From: PNON01 sp964387025
GTDB taxonomy: Bacteria > Chloroflexota > Anaerolineae > Anaerolineales > Anaerolineaceae
DNA: 64,000 nt
Direction: 5' to 3'
Assembly (NCBI GenBank): GCA_964387025.1
Contig: CAYLUZ010000011.1
Span: 1 to 64,000, forward strand
The number at the start of each line of letters is the position of its first letter. Within the stretch, counting starts at the first letter, position 1. A program made the translations under genes and the position numbers. The notes under the pieces were generated by a model that was not told the origin of the DNA, did not search any database, and saw nothing but the letters and a program-made list of their open reading frames with translations. Positions 26,796-36,594 of this stretch are shown one piece after another.

Positions 26796-28130
26796 TTATT
26801 TCTGATATATACTTTCAATTTTCAATAGTTTACATAATTGAATAAGTTCTTCAGTTACATTTCCATAAGCAATCGCATAATGCTGACTAAATAGATTTTG
26901 AATAAAGAATTCTGAATCTCCATCTAACTTCAGCATCATGAACGCATATGGAGGACAACCGACTTCATGAAAATCAGGTGATTCCGTAACTACTCCATGT
27001 GCAATATGCATCTTAAAACCATTATTTTTAGCTGCCAGCCGCATTATTGTGACATCCCCATTTTTATATGGAGAGCTATTTAATAATCCTTCATATAATG
27101 AAGTGTGCTTATTGATTACCGGTTTTCCCTTAGCATAGATTAATGGAGCAAATCCGCAAGCAGCCAATCCTATTTCCTGTTTCGTGAAATGATGAAAATC
27201 TCCATAACTAGTTACTTCACTAGTCATGTAGTGGAGAATTAATTGTGAAACAGAAAGTGGAATATCCCCTTCACAAGAAACTACCATTTCATTTCCAAGA
27301 ATGGAAAGTGGAAGGCATGGAGCCAACCCAAATACCTTGGATAACTCATACTGACATTTAATTGTTATGGCGTCATATCTGCCTTCAACCGATAGCTCCT
27401 TAATTGCTGTATACATACGAAATACTTTATGCAAATCCGAATCATTAATACTCTGATTGATATTCCAATTCTCAATCATATGCATTAATTTTTGGACTTC
27501 ACTTTCTGGTATATGTTCATAACGATTAATGATCATGTATTGATCTTGCTGATCGATCTCTACGCCTATTTGGTTCCTGAGCTGAGTATGATCAATAGTG
27601 CCGGTATACATCCCCATGGATGCATACCCGAATAATCCGATCCGGGATCGCGATAATAAGCGGGTTACTTTAGCTGCTTGTAAGAATGGAAGTATATTCT
27701 CTGCTACGTTTCGGTCTTCTGGCATTCCGTACGTAAAAATAAATTTGTAATCCATTTCATCCAGTGTTTCTCGAATAACCCCCGCAGCCGGCAAAGCTCC
27801 CAATGTTACTCGGCTTTTACCATCCATATATGTAGTGTGGCTCCATAACACTATCGGAATACTTCTATAATCCCGAATTACATCAATTAATAAGGGTGCC
27901 TCAACCCAGCTTATCAATGTAATGACAATACAATCGTAATCTTCATGTTTTAATAAATTGTGAGCACGCTCGATATCGGCAGATGTAGTAATTGGATCAA
28001 CTTTTATTACGTCGAGATCAAATTTTTCCAAAAACGACAAAGATTCCTGTGCTTTTCGATCTATATCTTGAACAGGATAATCGGGATATCCAAAAGGAAG
28101 AAATACAATTCGTGGTTTTCTGATTTGCAT
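26796..28130 (-). CDS. L-fucose/L-arabinose isomerase-like protein
   Basis: 444 aa. It matches the fucose isomerase family in its N-terminal Rossmann-like half (DCIVITLISWVEAPLLIDVI, IVLWSHTTYMDGK) and in the ligand positions of the second half (DAITIKCQYELSK, SCEGDIPLSVSQLIL, MRLAAKNNGFKMHIAHGVV). Such enzymes interconvert aldoses and ketoses. Two bases after the mannosidase gene, so co-translated with it. The aldose is not known. Confidence 0.72.
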   Translation of the reverse strand: MQIRKPRIVFLPFGYPDYPVQDIDRKAQESLSFLEKFDLDVIKVDPITTSADIERAHNLLKHEDYDCIVITLISWVEAPLLIDVIRDYRSIPIVLWSHTTYMDGKSRVTLGALPAAGVIRETLDEMDYKFIFTYGMPEDRNVAENILPFLQAAKVTRLLSRSRIGLFGYASMGMYTGTIDHTQLRNQIGVEIDQQDQYMIINRYEHIPESEVQKLMHMIENWNINQSINDSDLHKVFRMYTAIKELSVEGRYDAITIKCQYELSKVFGLAPCLPLSILGNEMVVSCEGDIPLSVSQLILHYMTSEVTSYGDFHHFTKQEIGLAACGFAPLIYAKGKPVINKHTSLYEGLLNSSPYKNGDVTIMRLAAKNNGFKMHIAHGVVTESPDFHEVGCPPYAFMMLKLDGDSEFFIQNLFSQHYAIAYGNVTEELIQLCKLLKIESIYQK

Positions 28131-28132
28131 AG

Positions 28133-30619
28133 TTACACCATTTCCTTGTTTATTGATTGGCTGAGTAGGATTGTTACGATCTCATGCGGAGTGCACATAA
28201 AAGAAACCTTTCCACTTTTAATAATCAGGTCTTCTTCTTTTTCTTCCAGGAGATTCGCTCTTGAAACTGCTGTAACCCACTCTGGGAATTGTAAATGCAC
28301 AGTATGGCTTTTGCCGCTGGACTCGTAACCCCTAAATACTAGCTGCTCTTTATCTTCTGACAATTTAAATGCTGTCATCAGAAAATCGGATTGAACAGAA
28401 AAAAGGTCAGCTTCATTATTGAATAAAGTTTTGTTGGAATTACCTCTGATTGCATAAAGAGGATTATTTAAACTTAAACCTATCTTACTCAGCTCACCAC
28501 AATTTTCGTTACCATTGTGTGGGTATAACGAATACTTAAAAAGGTGCGTCCCATGCTCATTTGCCAATTCTGTTTGCGTTGAAATTTCATATCCAGGAAT
28601 ACCTTTATTTAAACCATTAACCTGGTAATCCGTGTAATTTGAAAATGACCTTAGTAAAACTAGGTCAAGGCTCCCGTCACCAATCCAGTATCCTGGTGTG
28701 CCATAATTGAATAACGTAATACCATAATCGCTATCTGAACAATCCGCCCAGGTTTGTGCCGCAAAATGACCTTCTGGTCTGGAAGTAGCTGCGAATGGGG
28801 TTTCGTACGTATTTCTTACCTTTTTCCAATCCAAGTTTAGCGGGAATGATACTTTTATTATCTCGTCTCCTCCCGAGTAGTTGAGAATGGATGTATCGAA
28901 ATCAATTCGTCGTGAAAAGTTTTGAAGAATGATTTTTCTTTTAATCCTGCAGTGTGGATAATTACATATCAAGGTACAAGATTTTCCTAATTCATCAACT
29001 TCCACTATTGTCTGCGCCAACTTAAAATCACTTGATTTGAATATCTTACCATTTAATCGGAGAGTTCCTTCCAAATCTGGATTGTCTTCTCCCAATGAAA
29101 CTATGACATTTCCGGGATTTGATAAAACCTCCCGATTGTTATCTTTATCCCAAATTTTAGTCAGATCCCCTGAGCATGGAGACCATTCAATCTGATAATG
29201 CTCATTCTCTATAAAATTGATACTCTTTTTAGTAAATTTATTTGATCCCGGATTTGTTTCATTTCGAGAATACGCATAGCATCTAAATCCCATTGCAGGA
29301 ATATTTTCTGCAATAAATTCTAAATAAGTTATATTGTTTTCTCGAATTACCCTAGAAGTAACATACTTTCCCATACCGTCATGTAATGTTATATTGTCAT
29401 TACAATTTGAATTCAAAGGCAACCGGGTTATTTCTGACCGGGAAAAAGATAATGGATTGAAAACAAAAATTGACCTGGTATTGTCAGATTCATCCAATGG
29501 AAACAGCTTTCGCAATGTTGAGGCAATTATTTCTTGCGATTGTTCATATACGGTATTTAAACGCTCCATCGCACTTAAATGAACTGGATCAGAGTCACTT
29601 CCCCCTAATGTGTCATGAAATTGGGAAATAAGTAATTCCTTCCATAAATCCTCTATTTGTTTTTTGGGGTACTGTATTCCCTTGATAGAGGTAATTGCTG
29701 ATATTGTTTCCAAATTCAATAAAGAAACTTCGGCCTTTCTATTCAATTTTTTAATTTCTATTCGGTTATCAAAAGTTCCTCTAAGGTCATATGCCAGGAA
29801 AGGAGGATTAAAATCCAAATTTAATTCCTGAATTTCTTTCTGACCATCTTTGATTATTTTAAAATAATCAAGTATAGTTGCAGTTTGACAAGTGAGTGCA
29901 TATCTATTTAAATCTTTCAATATTTTCTGAAGATTTTCTTTCATTCCCTCAGAATCTAATTCCGGAACTGTAACATCATCTCCGAATGGAATTAATACTT
30001 GGTCTTGATCTGAAAGATCGAGTATCATTTTTACTTGTTCTGGTCGGTATCCGTAGCCACCAGCCAGCCAATGTGTCAGGATCTTTGATCCATCTGGGGA
30101 GATCCAATAAAAATCAAGTGGCATTTTTTCTATATCTAATATTGTTGGAATATCTCTCCAGAATACATTGTATTTGTATCCCGACCTCTTGAGAATTTGA
30201 GGAATTTGCGGAACTTGACCAAAAGTATCTATAAACCATCCACATTCACTTTGAATGCCAAATGTCCTTTTAATCCATTCTTGTCCTATGATTATTTGCC
30301 GTATCAGGCATTCTCCATTTGGGACAGAAACATCAGGCATAACATACATACCGCCAACAATGGCAAATCTTTTATCTTGAATCATCCTTTTAAGAACTGC
30401 TTTACTATTTATGCTTAGATCATCCCAAAACCACTGAAGCAATATAGTCTGGTCTTGTGTAAAACAAAATTCTGGGTCTTCTTCCAGTAAAGATAAAGCT
30501 TTATGAAGTATGTTAATGCACCATAATCGAGTTATCGACTCATTCCAATACCACTCCACGTCGATGTGGGAATGAGGCATTAAGAAAAATATTTTTCCGT
30601 TATCGTTATTAATTTCCAT
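28133..30619 (-). CDS. Glycoside hydrolase family 38 alpha-mannosidase
   Basis: 828 aa. The catalytic domain shows MPHSHIDVEWYW (~14-25), the nucleophile region GWFIDTFGQVPQIPQIL (~125-141) and QFHDTLGGSDSDPVH, all standard for GH38. The middle and C-terminal beta domains follow. No signal peptide, so it acts on imported oligosaccharides. Four bases after the mutarotase-like gene. GH38 acts on alpha-mannosides; a mannosyl-inositol or mannosyl-glycerate substrate would fit the locus but is speculation. Confidence 0.88.
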   Translation of the reverse strand: MEINNDNGKIFFLMPHSHIDVEWYWNESITRLWCINILHKALSLLEEDPEFCFTQDQTILLQWFWDDLSINSKAVLKRMIQDKRFAIVGGMYVMPDVSVPNGECLIRQIIIGQEWIKRTFGIQSECGWFIDTFGQVPQIPQILKRSGYKYNVFWRDIPTILDIEKMPLDFYWISPDGSKILTHWLAGGYGYRPEQVKMILDLSDQDQVLIPFGDDVTVPELDSEGMKENLQKILKDLNRYALTCQTATILDYFKIIKDGQKEIQELNLDFNPPFLAYDLRGTFDNRIEIKKLNRKAEVSLLNLETISAITSIKGIQYPKKQIEDLWKELLISQFHDTLGGSDSDPVHLSAMERLNTVYEQSQEIIASTLRKLFPLDESDNTRSIFVFNPLSFSRSEITRLPLNSNCNDNITLHDGMGKYVTSRVIRENNITYLEFIAENIPAMGFRCYAYSRNETNPGSNKFTKKSINFIENEHYQIEWSPCSGDLTKIWDKDNNREVLSNPGNVIVSLGEDNPDLEGTLRLNGKIFKSSDFKLAQTIVEVDELGKSCTLICNYPHCRIKRKIILQNFSRRIDFDTSILNYSGGDEIIKVSFPLNLDWKKVRNTYETPFAATSRPEGHFAAQTWADCSDSDYGITLFNYGTPGYWIGDGSLDLVLLRSFSNYTDYQVNGLNKGIPGYEISTQTELANEHGTHLFKYSLYPHNGNENCGELSKIGLSLNNPLYAIRGNSNKTLFNNEADLFSVQSDFLMTAFKLSEDKEQLVFRGYESSGKSHTVHLQFPEWVTAVSRANLLEEKEEDLIIKSGKVSFMCTPHEIVTILLSQSINKEMV

Positions 30620-30623
30620 AGTA

Positions 30624-31631
30624 TTATGCTAGGAATTTTCCAGAAACCGCTCCATCCCGACTAATTTTGTCAACAGAAACTACACCTTGATAAATTATCA
30701 GACAAGTCTCTGTTTCCAGGGTTTCACCAGCTTCCAAATGTGAGACACGTTTCTTCTCTAATGCTTCAGTTAGCTTTGCCGGATAACCTGTCCAAATTTC
30801 TACCGAGGCACAATACAAGTCACGCCAACCTCCATAAACTAGCCAAAGCCAAATAGACGAAAAGACCCTTTCTGAAAACGTTATCCCAATTCCAACTCCA
30901 GTCTTAGTATCAGTTACTGCCAACCAGCCATCAGTTAGTTCAATAGCATGGTGCAGTTCGTGCCAACCAGCCTTCAGATCAGGAACGAATCTCATATCAA
31001 CAAGGTCACCATCCTTTTCCTTGGCTAATGGCCAGGAATAAGTAGTTCCTCGCAACCCTAGATGATTATTTGGATATGATTCTGCTACCCAAATAGTTTT
31101 GGCAGGAATATCAATTCTCGTATTCGGGTTAATCTCAAATGATGGATGTATTCCCCATAAAAAATCAAAGTCGTGGTAACCGATATTGGTGACTTTATGC
31201 TTTACATGTAATTTGCTTTCGCCTTTTAATATTTTGTACCATCGTTCTATCTGTAGTGGAGCAATAATGGTTCGACATGAAAGGTGAACTTCAATTTCAT
31301 CATTTGTATTTTTAATTAATTCCCATTCCCATGGCAAAGACCAAACCTCCCCCAGGTAAGGATATTCTTCTCCTTGATGAGTGCATGCATGGCCTGTGGG
31401 TATCGCCTCATCGACTCCCCCCGTCCACCAATTATCAACATTGACTCCATAAACCGGTTGCCGTGGTAAACATCTTGGATGATGGTATAAGAACTCTTTT
31501 TTTGCCGGTTTAAATATTATGGAATGCAATTTCGCCCCGAAATCAGTCAGGATAGTTGCCTGAATAAGATCATTTTCCAGGATCAGGGAGTTTAATCCAT
31601 GGGTCTTAATATTTGATATGATTTGGCACAC
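30624..31631 (-). CDS. Galactose-mutarotase-like protein (DUF4432/DUF5107-like)
   Basis: 335 aa beta-sandwich of the aldose 1-epimerase superfamily. WWTGGVDEAIPTGHACTHQGEEYPYLGEVW and HDFDLWGIHPSFEI-type segments supply the usual His residues. Likely acts on the anomeric form of a released sugar or only binds carbohydrate. First gene of the mannosidase operon, with a promoter and a CTATGCGCA site just upstream. Confidence 0.7.
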   Translation of the reverse strand: MCQIISNIKTHGLNSLILENDLIQATILTDFGAKLHSIIFKPAKKEFLYHHPRCLPRQPVYGVNVDNWWTGGVDEAIPTGHACTHQGEEYPYLGEVWSLPWEWELIKNTNDEIEVHLSCRTIIAPLQIERWYKILKGESKLHVKHKVTNIGYHDFDFLWGIHPSFEINPNTRIDIPAKTIWVAESYPNNHLGLRGTTYSWPLAKEKDGDLVDMRFVPDLKAGWHELHHAIELTDGWLAVTDTKTGVGIGITFSERVFSSIWLWLVYGGWRDLYCASVEIWTGYPAKLTEALEKKRVSHLEAGETLETETCLIIYQGVVSVDKISRDGAVSGKFLA

Positions 31632-31677
31632 TTTTCCTCACATACAGGCACTTTCAAGATAATCAATTTGTCATTTG

Positions 31678-31725
31678 CTATGCGCAGTGTTTCGGTTATT
31701 ATATGTTTTGGTAAAATGTCAACTT
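31678..31725 (-). promoter_or_regulatory. Promoter region with CTATGCGCA motif before the mannosidase operon
   Basis: On the minus strand TTGACA is followed after about 15 bases by TAATAA (overlapping TATAAT), then by the complement of CTATGCGCA (31678-31686). The same nonamer occurs at 21304-21312 and 48529-48537, each 45-80 bases before a start codon. TGCGCA is palindromic, as in many LacI-type sites. Confidence 0.4.
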
Positions 31726-33171
31726 TTACTTAACTTCCAAGAATTGTTGTCGCTTCCAAATTTGTTTCCAAAGAGCTTCTCTATCCCAGTTCATGAAGAT
31801 AAATAGATCGCCTATTGTCATTCGTTTTCGCATAAGGGAAGCATTCATAAATGCAAAATGAGCCGCACTTTCTTGTACTTCTGGAACAAGCATTTCCCAT
31901 TTAATCGGAGCATTTATTGCCTTCAAAATACTCAGTATTACGTCGGTTGATCTAATCTGGTTTTGTAGTGTTTTTTTAATTTGAGCCCAGTTTCTTAAAG
32001 CTTCCGAGAATTTTTTCCGGCAATCGTTCCATGTGTCTAGCTTTTGCTTATAATCCGACCAGCACTCTTCTCCTGCCTTTCCTGAAGGATCAATGGTTTT
32101 AAAGTTATCAAAAATCTGTTTCTTCATGATTTCAGGTTTAGGGTAGCAATTATCTAAAACAATTGATGTCGGATCAAATATCAGTAATAATTCCTGATAC
32201 ATTTCCAGTCCAACGATAGTAGCCAATGCTACCTGAGAACCGTGTTGCGGAAGGGGTAATTCTTTCATTTCAAATTGAAGGTCCAATACATGAGACATTA
32301 CATGCTCAAACCCGGACATCGGCGTTGTAGCATGGGATAATGACATTGCTAATCCACCTAAAGCAATAATTTTTGCCAGGATGGACATACCTTCCGGTGT
32401 CCTATTATTAATTTCCTCCGTATATGATAAAAATATTTCGTCAACTGGACCCAATAGCTTACAAGCAAATTCTGTATATCCGGGATCCATTCCTAATTGA
32501 TTAGCCAAATACCAATCCGGTAGGCTTACGAATCCTGCCAGCATATCCCCAACACCCGCAACCGTCATTTCCCGTGGTGCATCAGCAAGTGTTTCAAGAT
32601 CGCATATAAGTGCGTCCGGATATCTTGAGTTTACTGTTCTTTTTACACCATTAATAAAAACTGGGGCTAAGCATGATGTGAAGGCACTCACACTATTGGC
32701 TGTTTGAAAAACTATAAATGGTAATTTTCTATCTGTTTCTTGTTGAAATAGGTAACATGCATGTTTTGCAACATCAGTTACTACACCTGACCCCACAGAA
32801 AGCACACAGCAGTCTAAGGTCAAATATTTTTTTGCGAACTCAATTTGGGACATATCTGTGTGAACTTGACCTAATTTATCTGCTTTAAGTGTAATGACCT
32901 CTACTTTCCACCCTTCCTTCTGCAGAATTTCCTCTAATTCTTTTTTGAGGTCTTGACCTTTTCGAACCATCCGCGTCTCATCAATGATTACAATCAGGGA
33001 TGACGATTTTCTTACTCCTGCTGCCGTTAATACTTCACCTGTCTTATAAATTGCATCGGATTCGAAGAGCATAGTGCCAATTGGCATTTTCTCATTTTCT
33101 GGATACCCTGGTATTTTACTTATTTCATTCCAGAATTTCTTACCGTCTGCAGGATCAAATCTTAATCTCAT
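31726..33171 (-). CDS. sn-glycerol-1-phosphate dehydrogenase-like protein (AraM/EgsA type)
   Basis: 481 aa of the iron-containing alcohol dehydrogenase/glycerol dehydrogenase fold. The nucleotide site is seen as LSVGSGVVTDVAKH (~125-137), and metal ligands as Asp209 (GVGDML), His290 or His294 (FEHVMSHVLD) and His310 (LPQHGSQV), the pattern of glycerol-1-phosphate dehydrogenases. It would interconvert glycerol-1-phosphate and dihydroxyacetone phosphate. A ~70-residue insertion near 330-400 makes it longer than AraM (~390 aa). It follows a NagD-like phosphatase, as araM follows araL in Bacillus subtilis. Confidence 0.78.
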   Translation of the reverse strand: MRLRFDPADGKKFWNEISKIPGYPENEKMPIGTMLFESDAIYKTGEVLTAAGVRKSSSLIVIIDETRMVRKGQDLKKELEEILQKEGWKVEVITLKADKLGQVHTDMSQIEFAKKYLTLDCCVLSVGSGVVTDVAKHACYLFQQETDRKLPFIVFQTANSVSAFTSCLAPVFINGVKRTVNSRYPDALICDLETLADAPREMTVAGVGDMLAGFVSLPDWYLANQLGMDPGYTEFACKLLGPVDEIFLSYTEEINNRTPEGMSILAKIIALGGLAMSLSHATTPMSGFEHVMSHVLDLQFEMKELPLPQHGSQVALATIVGLEMYQELLLIFDPTSIVLDNCYPKPEIMKKQIFDNFKTIDPSGKAGEECWSDYKQKLDTWNDCRKKFSEALRNWAQIKKTLQNQIRSTDVILSILKAINAPIKWEMLVPEVQESAAHFAFMNASLMRKRMTIGDLFIFMNWDREALWKQIWKRQQFLEVK

Positions 33172-33239
33172 GTGACCACCTTAAAAAGCATACTCATTGA
33201 TTGTAATAACAAATTTCACAATAAATATTCAATATCCTC

Positions 33240-34037
33240 TTAATAATTATTTTGTAACCAGTCTCCAATTGCCCTTAAATTATCAAAAACATAGTCAGGT
33301 TTAAACTCTGATAGTTCGACATCTTCTCGTTTTGTTTCTCCGCTCAAGACTAAGCAAGTCGTTATCCTTGCGGACTGTCCTAAAGCGATATCTGTATAGA
33401 GCCGATCCCCAACCATCGCCATTTCATTTATTTCTATATTTAATTTCGCTGCCAGAGCATCAACTATAAAACGATTTGGTTTTCCAATAACGAGGTCAGG
33501 TTCCCGTCCGGTTGCGGTTTTTACAAAGGCAATCATTGCACCAATGTCTGGCATAAAACCATTTTCAGTCGGACAGTTATAGTCTGGATGTGTTGCAATA
33601 TATGGTAATCCAGCACGAACATAATCGCACAATTTCCATAATTTCTTGTATGTAATGGATGTATCAAACCCAAGCACAACAATATCTGGGGTCTTATGTT
33701 TTATTTTTATTCCAAATTCCCGGAATTCAGAAATTACTTGAGAAGTTCCGACCAAGTAAACGCCTGCATTCGGATGATTTTTATGGATATATATAGTCGT
33801 AGCTTCACTTGAAGTAAATATAATATCGCTTGTAACAGTTAATCCTAGATTTGATATCTTGGAGGCATAATTATTCCTGTTTTTGGATGAATTGTTTGTG
33901 AGGAAAATATACTTCTTTCCCTGGATAATTAGAACATTTATAAAATCCAGAGAGCCATCAATAATTTGACTCCCGAGATTAAATGTCCCATCCATATCCA
34001 GCAAAAAACATTTTATATTCCTTAGAGAATTCTTCAT
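33240..34037 (-). CDS. HAD-IIA (NagD/AraL-like) sugar phosphatase
   Basis: 265 aa. HAD motif I is FLLDMDGTFNLG (nucleophile Asp, ~11-22), motif II FLTNNSS, motif III Lys in VIGKPN and motif IV AMVGDRLYTD. The C2B cap is of HAD class IIA, which includes NagD, AraL and phosphoglycolate/glycerol-phosphate phosphatases. Start overlaps the kinase stop (ATGA), so translation is coupled. A paralogue with the same IATHPD/IATNPD loop lies at 37382. Confidence 0.88.
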   Translation of the reverse strand: MKNSLRNIKCFLLDMDGTFNLGSQIIDGSLDFINVLIIQGKKYIFLTNNSSKNRNNYASKISNLGLTVTSDIIFTSSEATTIYIHKNHPNAGVYLVGTSQVISEFREFGIKIKHKTPDIVVLGFDTSITYKKLWKLCDYVRAGLPYIATHPDYNCPTENGFMPDIGAMIAFVKTATGREPDLVIGKPNRFIVDALAAKLNIEINEMAMVGDRLYTDIALGQSARITTCLVLSGETKREDVELSEFKPDYVFDNLRAIGDWLQNNY

Positions 34038-35563
34038 ACTCTTATACCCGCACCTTCTTTAAACACGGGTAATAAAGCGAAATATGTGGACCGATATAGA
34101 TGATAATACTCATCATAAATTACTTGATTTTGAGCTATTGGCTGGGTTGTCTCTACGATGTTTACAACTTTATCGGTTGCTTCTTTAACTGTTTGTATTT
34201 GTCCAGACCCTACCAAAGCTAGTACACCTGCTCCCAAAGCAGCAGTCTCAACCGTCTCAGGCAATGAAACCGGAATACCAGTAACATCTGCTTTTATTTG
34301 CCGTCAAAGGGAGCTCTTTGCTCCACCTCCGACAATACGAATTTCCGATATATTTAATCCCATTTGTTGAATTTGATCTGTATTATCACGAAGCCCGTAC
34401 GCACAGGATTCCATTAATGCACGAATAAAATGCCTGCGTTTATGAGCCAGTGTGAAACCCAAATATGTTCCCCTTGCGTCCACATTCCATGTCGGTGTCA
34501 TTGCTCCCATAATGCAAGGGAGCATGATCAATCCTTCAGATCCCGGTGGGACTGCTGCTGCCTCATTGGAAAGGATTTGATAAATATCAACACCTAATTC
34601 AGTTGCTTCTTCGAATTCTTTATTTGCAAATTGGTCACGAAACCAACGGTACATTCCACCAGACACAAAACCAGGGTTCTCTAGCAGCCATAAATCAGGG
34701 TCAGCGTGGGAATGAGTTTCCAACAATCCTGTAGGGTCAAAGATAGGCCTGTTAATGGCCGCACAAACTGGTTCACCTGTTCCAGCAATGTCACATACCA
34801 GTCCGGGTGACACTACTCCCGCACCTAAACAAGCAGCATGTTCGTCACCACAACCAAGAATAATCGGAATAGAAGGAGCCAATGATAGTCTGTTAGCAAA
34901 TTCAGATGATAATCTACCAATAATGTGTATGGCTGGGTAAATTGGAGCCAACTTTTCTATATCTATACCAAACGTACTGCAGAGTTCCACAGACCAAGTT
35001 TTTGTTTGAATATCCATTAACAATGTCGATGAAGCATTTGAAAAATCGACGCCAAATTCTCCTGTCAGGCAATATGCCACAAAACTCCCGGGTAGTAAGA
35101 AATGCTTTGCTGATTCATAAATTTCCGGCTCAATTTCGGCCAGCCAGAGAATTTTCGGAGCTACATGGGATGGATCCAGGTTTAAACCGGTTATGTTTTT
35201 TATTCGCTCTGGAGAAATTAAGTCCTCAATTACTTTGAATTGCTCGGTTGCACGTCGGTCCATCCATATGATTGCTGGGCGCAGCGGCCTTCCTTCAGCA
35301 TTTAATACTACAAGGCCATCCACTTGAGCATCCAATCCTATGGCCAGGATATTTTTGGTATCTATTCCGGTTTTTGCAATAAGCCCTTTGATAGAATCTA
35401 CTAAAGCATCAACCCAAATGTTTGGATCCTGTTCTGCCCACCCGGGTTTTGGATAATTTATCCCATAACTCGTGCTAAATTGTCCTTTCAGCTTTCCATC
35501 TACTGAAAGGAGAACGGTTTTTATACTTTGAGATCCAATATCGCATCCTATAACAAAATTCAT
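34034..35563 (-). pseudogene. FGGY-family carbohydrate kinase (xylulokinase-like) with in-frame UGA at codon 420
   Basis: A full 509-codon FGGY kinase is readable in one frame except for a TGA at 34304-34306. The context GGGAKSSL-stop-RQIKADVTG fits xylulokinases, which carry Trp there (GGGAxSPLWRQI), so TGG has become TGA. Motifs before it are intact: GCDIGSQS, IWMDRRA and the catalytic base Asp240 in GCGDEHAACLGAG; the tail VETAALGAGVLALVG follows. The 419-residue product would lack the end of the ATP-binding domain. It is either a recent nonsense mutation, a sequence error or a read-through site. Phosphorylates a polyol or ketose if functional. Confidence 0.85.
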
Positions 35564-35622
35564 ATAGTTTTCTCTTTTTTAATCGAGAAAATTTCCTTGG
35601 AAAATTGGTAGATTGGAATCTA

Positions 35623-36576
35623 TTAATCCCAATTGATTTGATCAGGATTCTTGAAATATGGATTACTCCAGGCAGATCGTCCATGATAATCAACCACTTC
35701 GATTCTTATCAGTTCCTGCCTAGGATTAATTTTGAAAACAGCTTCGGTTATTGGTTTTAACTTATGGACTTTTTCAAAGATATAGCTGGCACCTTCTTCA
35801 AAAGTATCTCCATCCCAAGCATTTACTGCCAATGGGCTGTAATGATATTGGTCGAAAACATAAATTGAACGGGCCGGAGAACTTTTTACAGTTAATAGAT
35901 CGCCTTCGATGTTAATATCATGAATCTCTGGACCACTCGACGAATAAAAATCACCACTCTTAATTGCATTAAGAATGGAACCATGATCTAGTTTTACTGT
36001 CCTTACTACAATCCAACCACCACCGTGGTCAGCAGTTTTCCAATGAGCATCATCCACAGCATATCCCCATATTTTTTGACCTCGACTTGTGAGTGCATCC
36101 CAATGAGTAAGCGCGTGTCCTCTTTGTTGTTCTATCCAACAACCAGTATTATAAATTTCTATTCCATTGTGTTCAGCAAGCGGAAGCATGTCATCAAGCT
36201 GAAGATCGTGCCAGTAAGGATGAGCAATAATACTAATTCCTCCAACAGTTTTGATCGCATTGATTGCATCCTGGGGATCCCGTTGGGCTTCTATCGGCAT
36301 TGAATCCAATCCAATCCCTAAAATATGAAATTCCTGGTCACCTCTTCTACATGTCAACTCTGTGCCCGGGATTGCCAATAGAGGCGGTTTTCCGAATTTT
36401 TCAGGGATGGTCAATCGATTATGATCAGTGATTACATTGAATGCATAACCATGTGATGAATACCAGTCCATCACTTCAATTGGAGAGCGAATGCCATCAG
36501 ATTCAGTGCTGTGGCTGTGTAAATTTCCTTTATACCAATTTCCAGTTAAATTAAAAGGATGCAGTGAGGTTTTCAT
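35623..36576 (-). CDS. PHP-domain metal-dependent phosphoesterase
   Basis: 317 aa. NWYKGNLHSHSTESDG (~12-27), VITDHNRL, GTELTCRRG, IAHPYWHD and GYAVDDAHW supply the PHP metal residues. It shares the CehA-like GxLHSHxTxSDG layout with the protein at 21377 but lacks its N-terminal domain. Lies in the GDPD-led operon, 18 bases after the isomerase gene and 59 bases before the kinase. Probably cleaves a phosphoester intermediate. Confidence 0.8.
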   Translation of the reverse strand: MKTSLHPFNLTGNWYKGNLHSHSTESDGIRSPIEVMDWYSSHGYAFNVITDHNRLTIPEKFGKPPLLAIPGTELTCRRGDQEFHILGIGLDSMPIEAQRDPQDAINAIKTVGGISIIAHPYWHDLQLDDMLPLAEHNGIEIYNTGCWIEQQRGHALTHWDALTSRGQKIWGYAVDDAHWKTADHGGGWIVVRTVKLDHGSILNAIKSGDFYSSSGPEIHDINIEGDLLTVKSSPARSIYVFDQYHYSPLAVNAWDGDTFEEGASYIFEKVHKLKPITEAVFKINPRQELIRIEVVDYHGRSAWSNPYFKNPDQINWD

Positions 36577-36594
36577 AATTCCTTTCAGAAAGTA

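Noticed and set aside
34304..34306. UGA in the kinase as selenocysteine or as reassigned Trp codon
   Set aside because: The position is a conserved Trp in the family, no SECIS-like stem is apparent, and UGA serves as a normal stop in several intact genes of this window.
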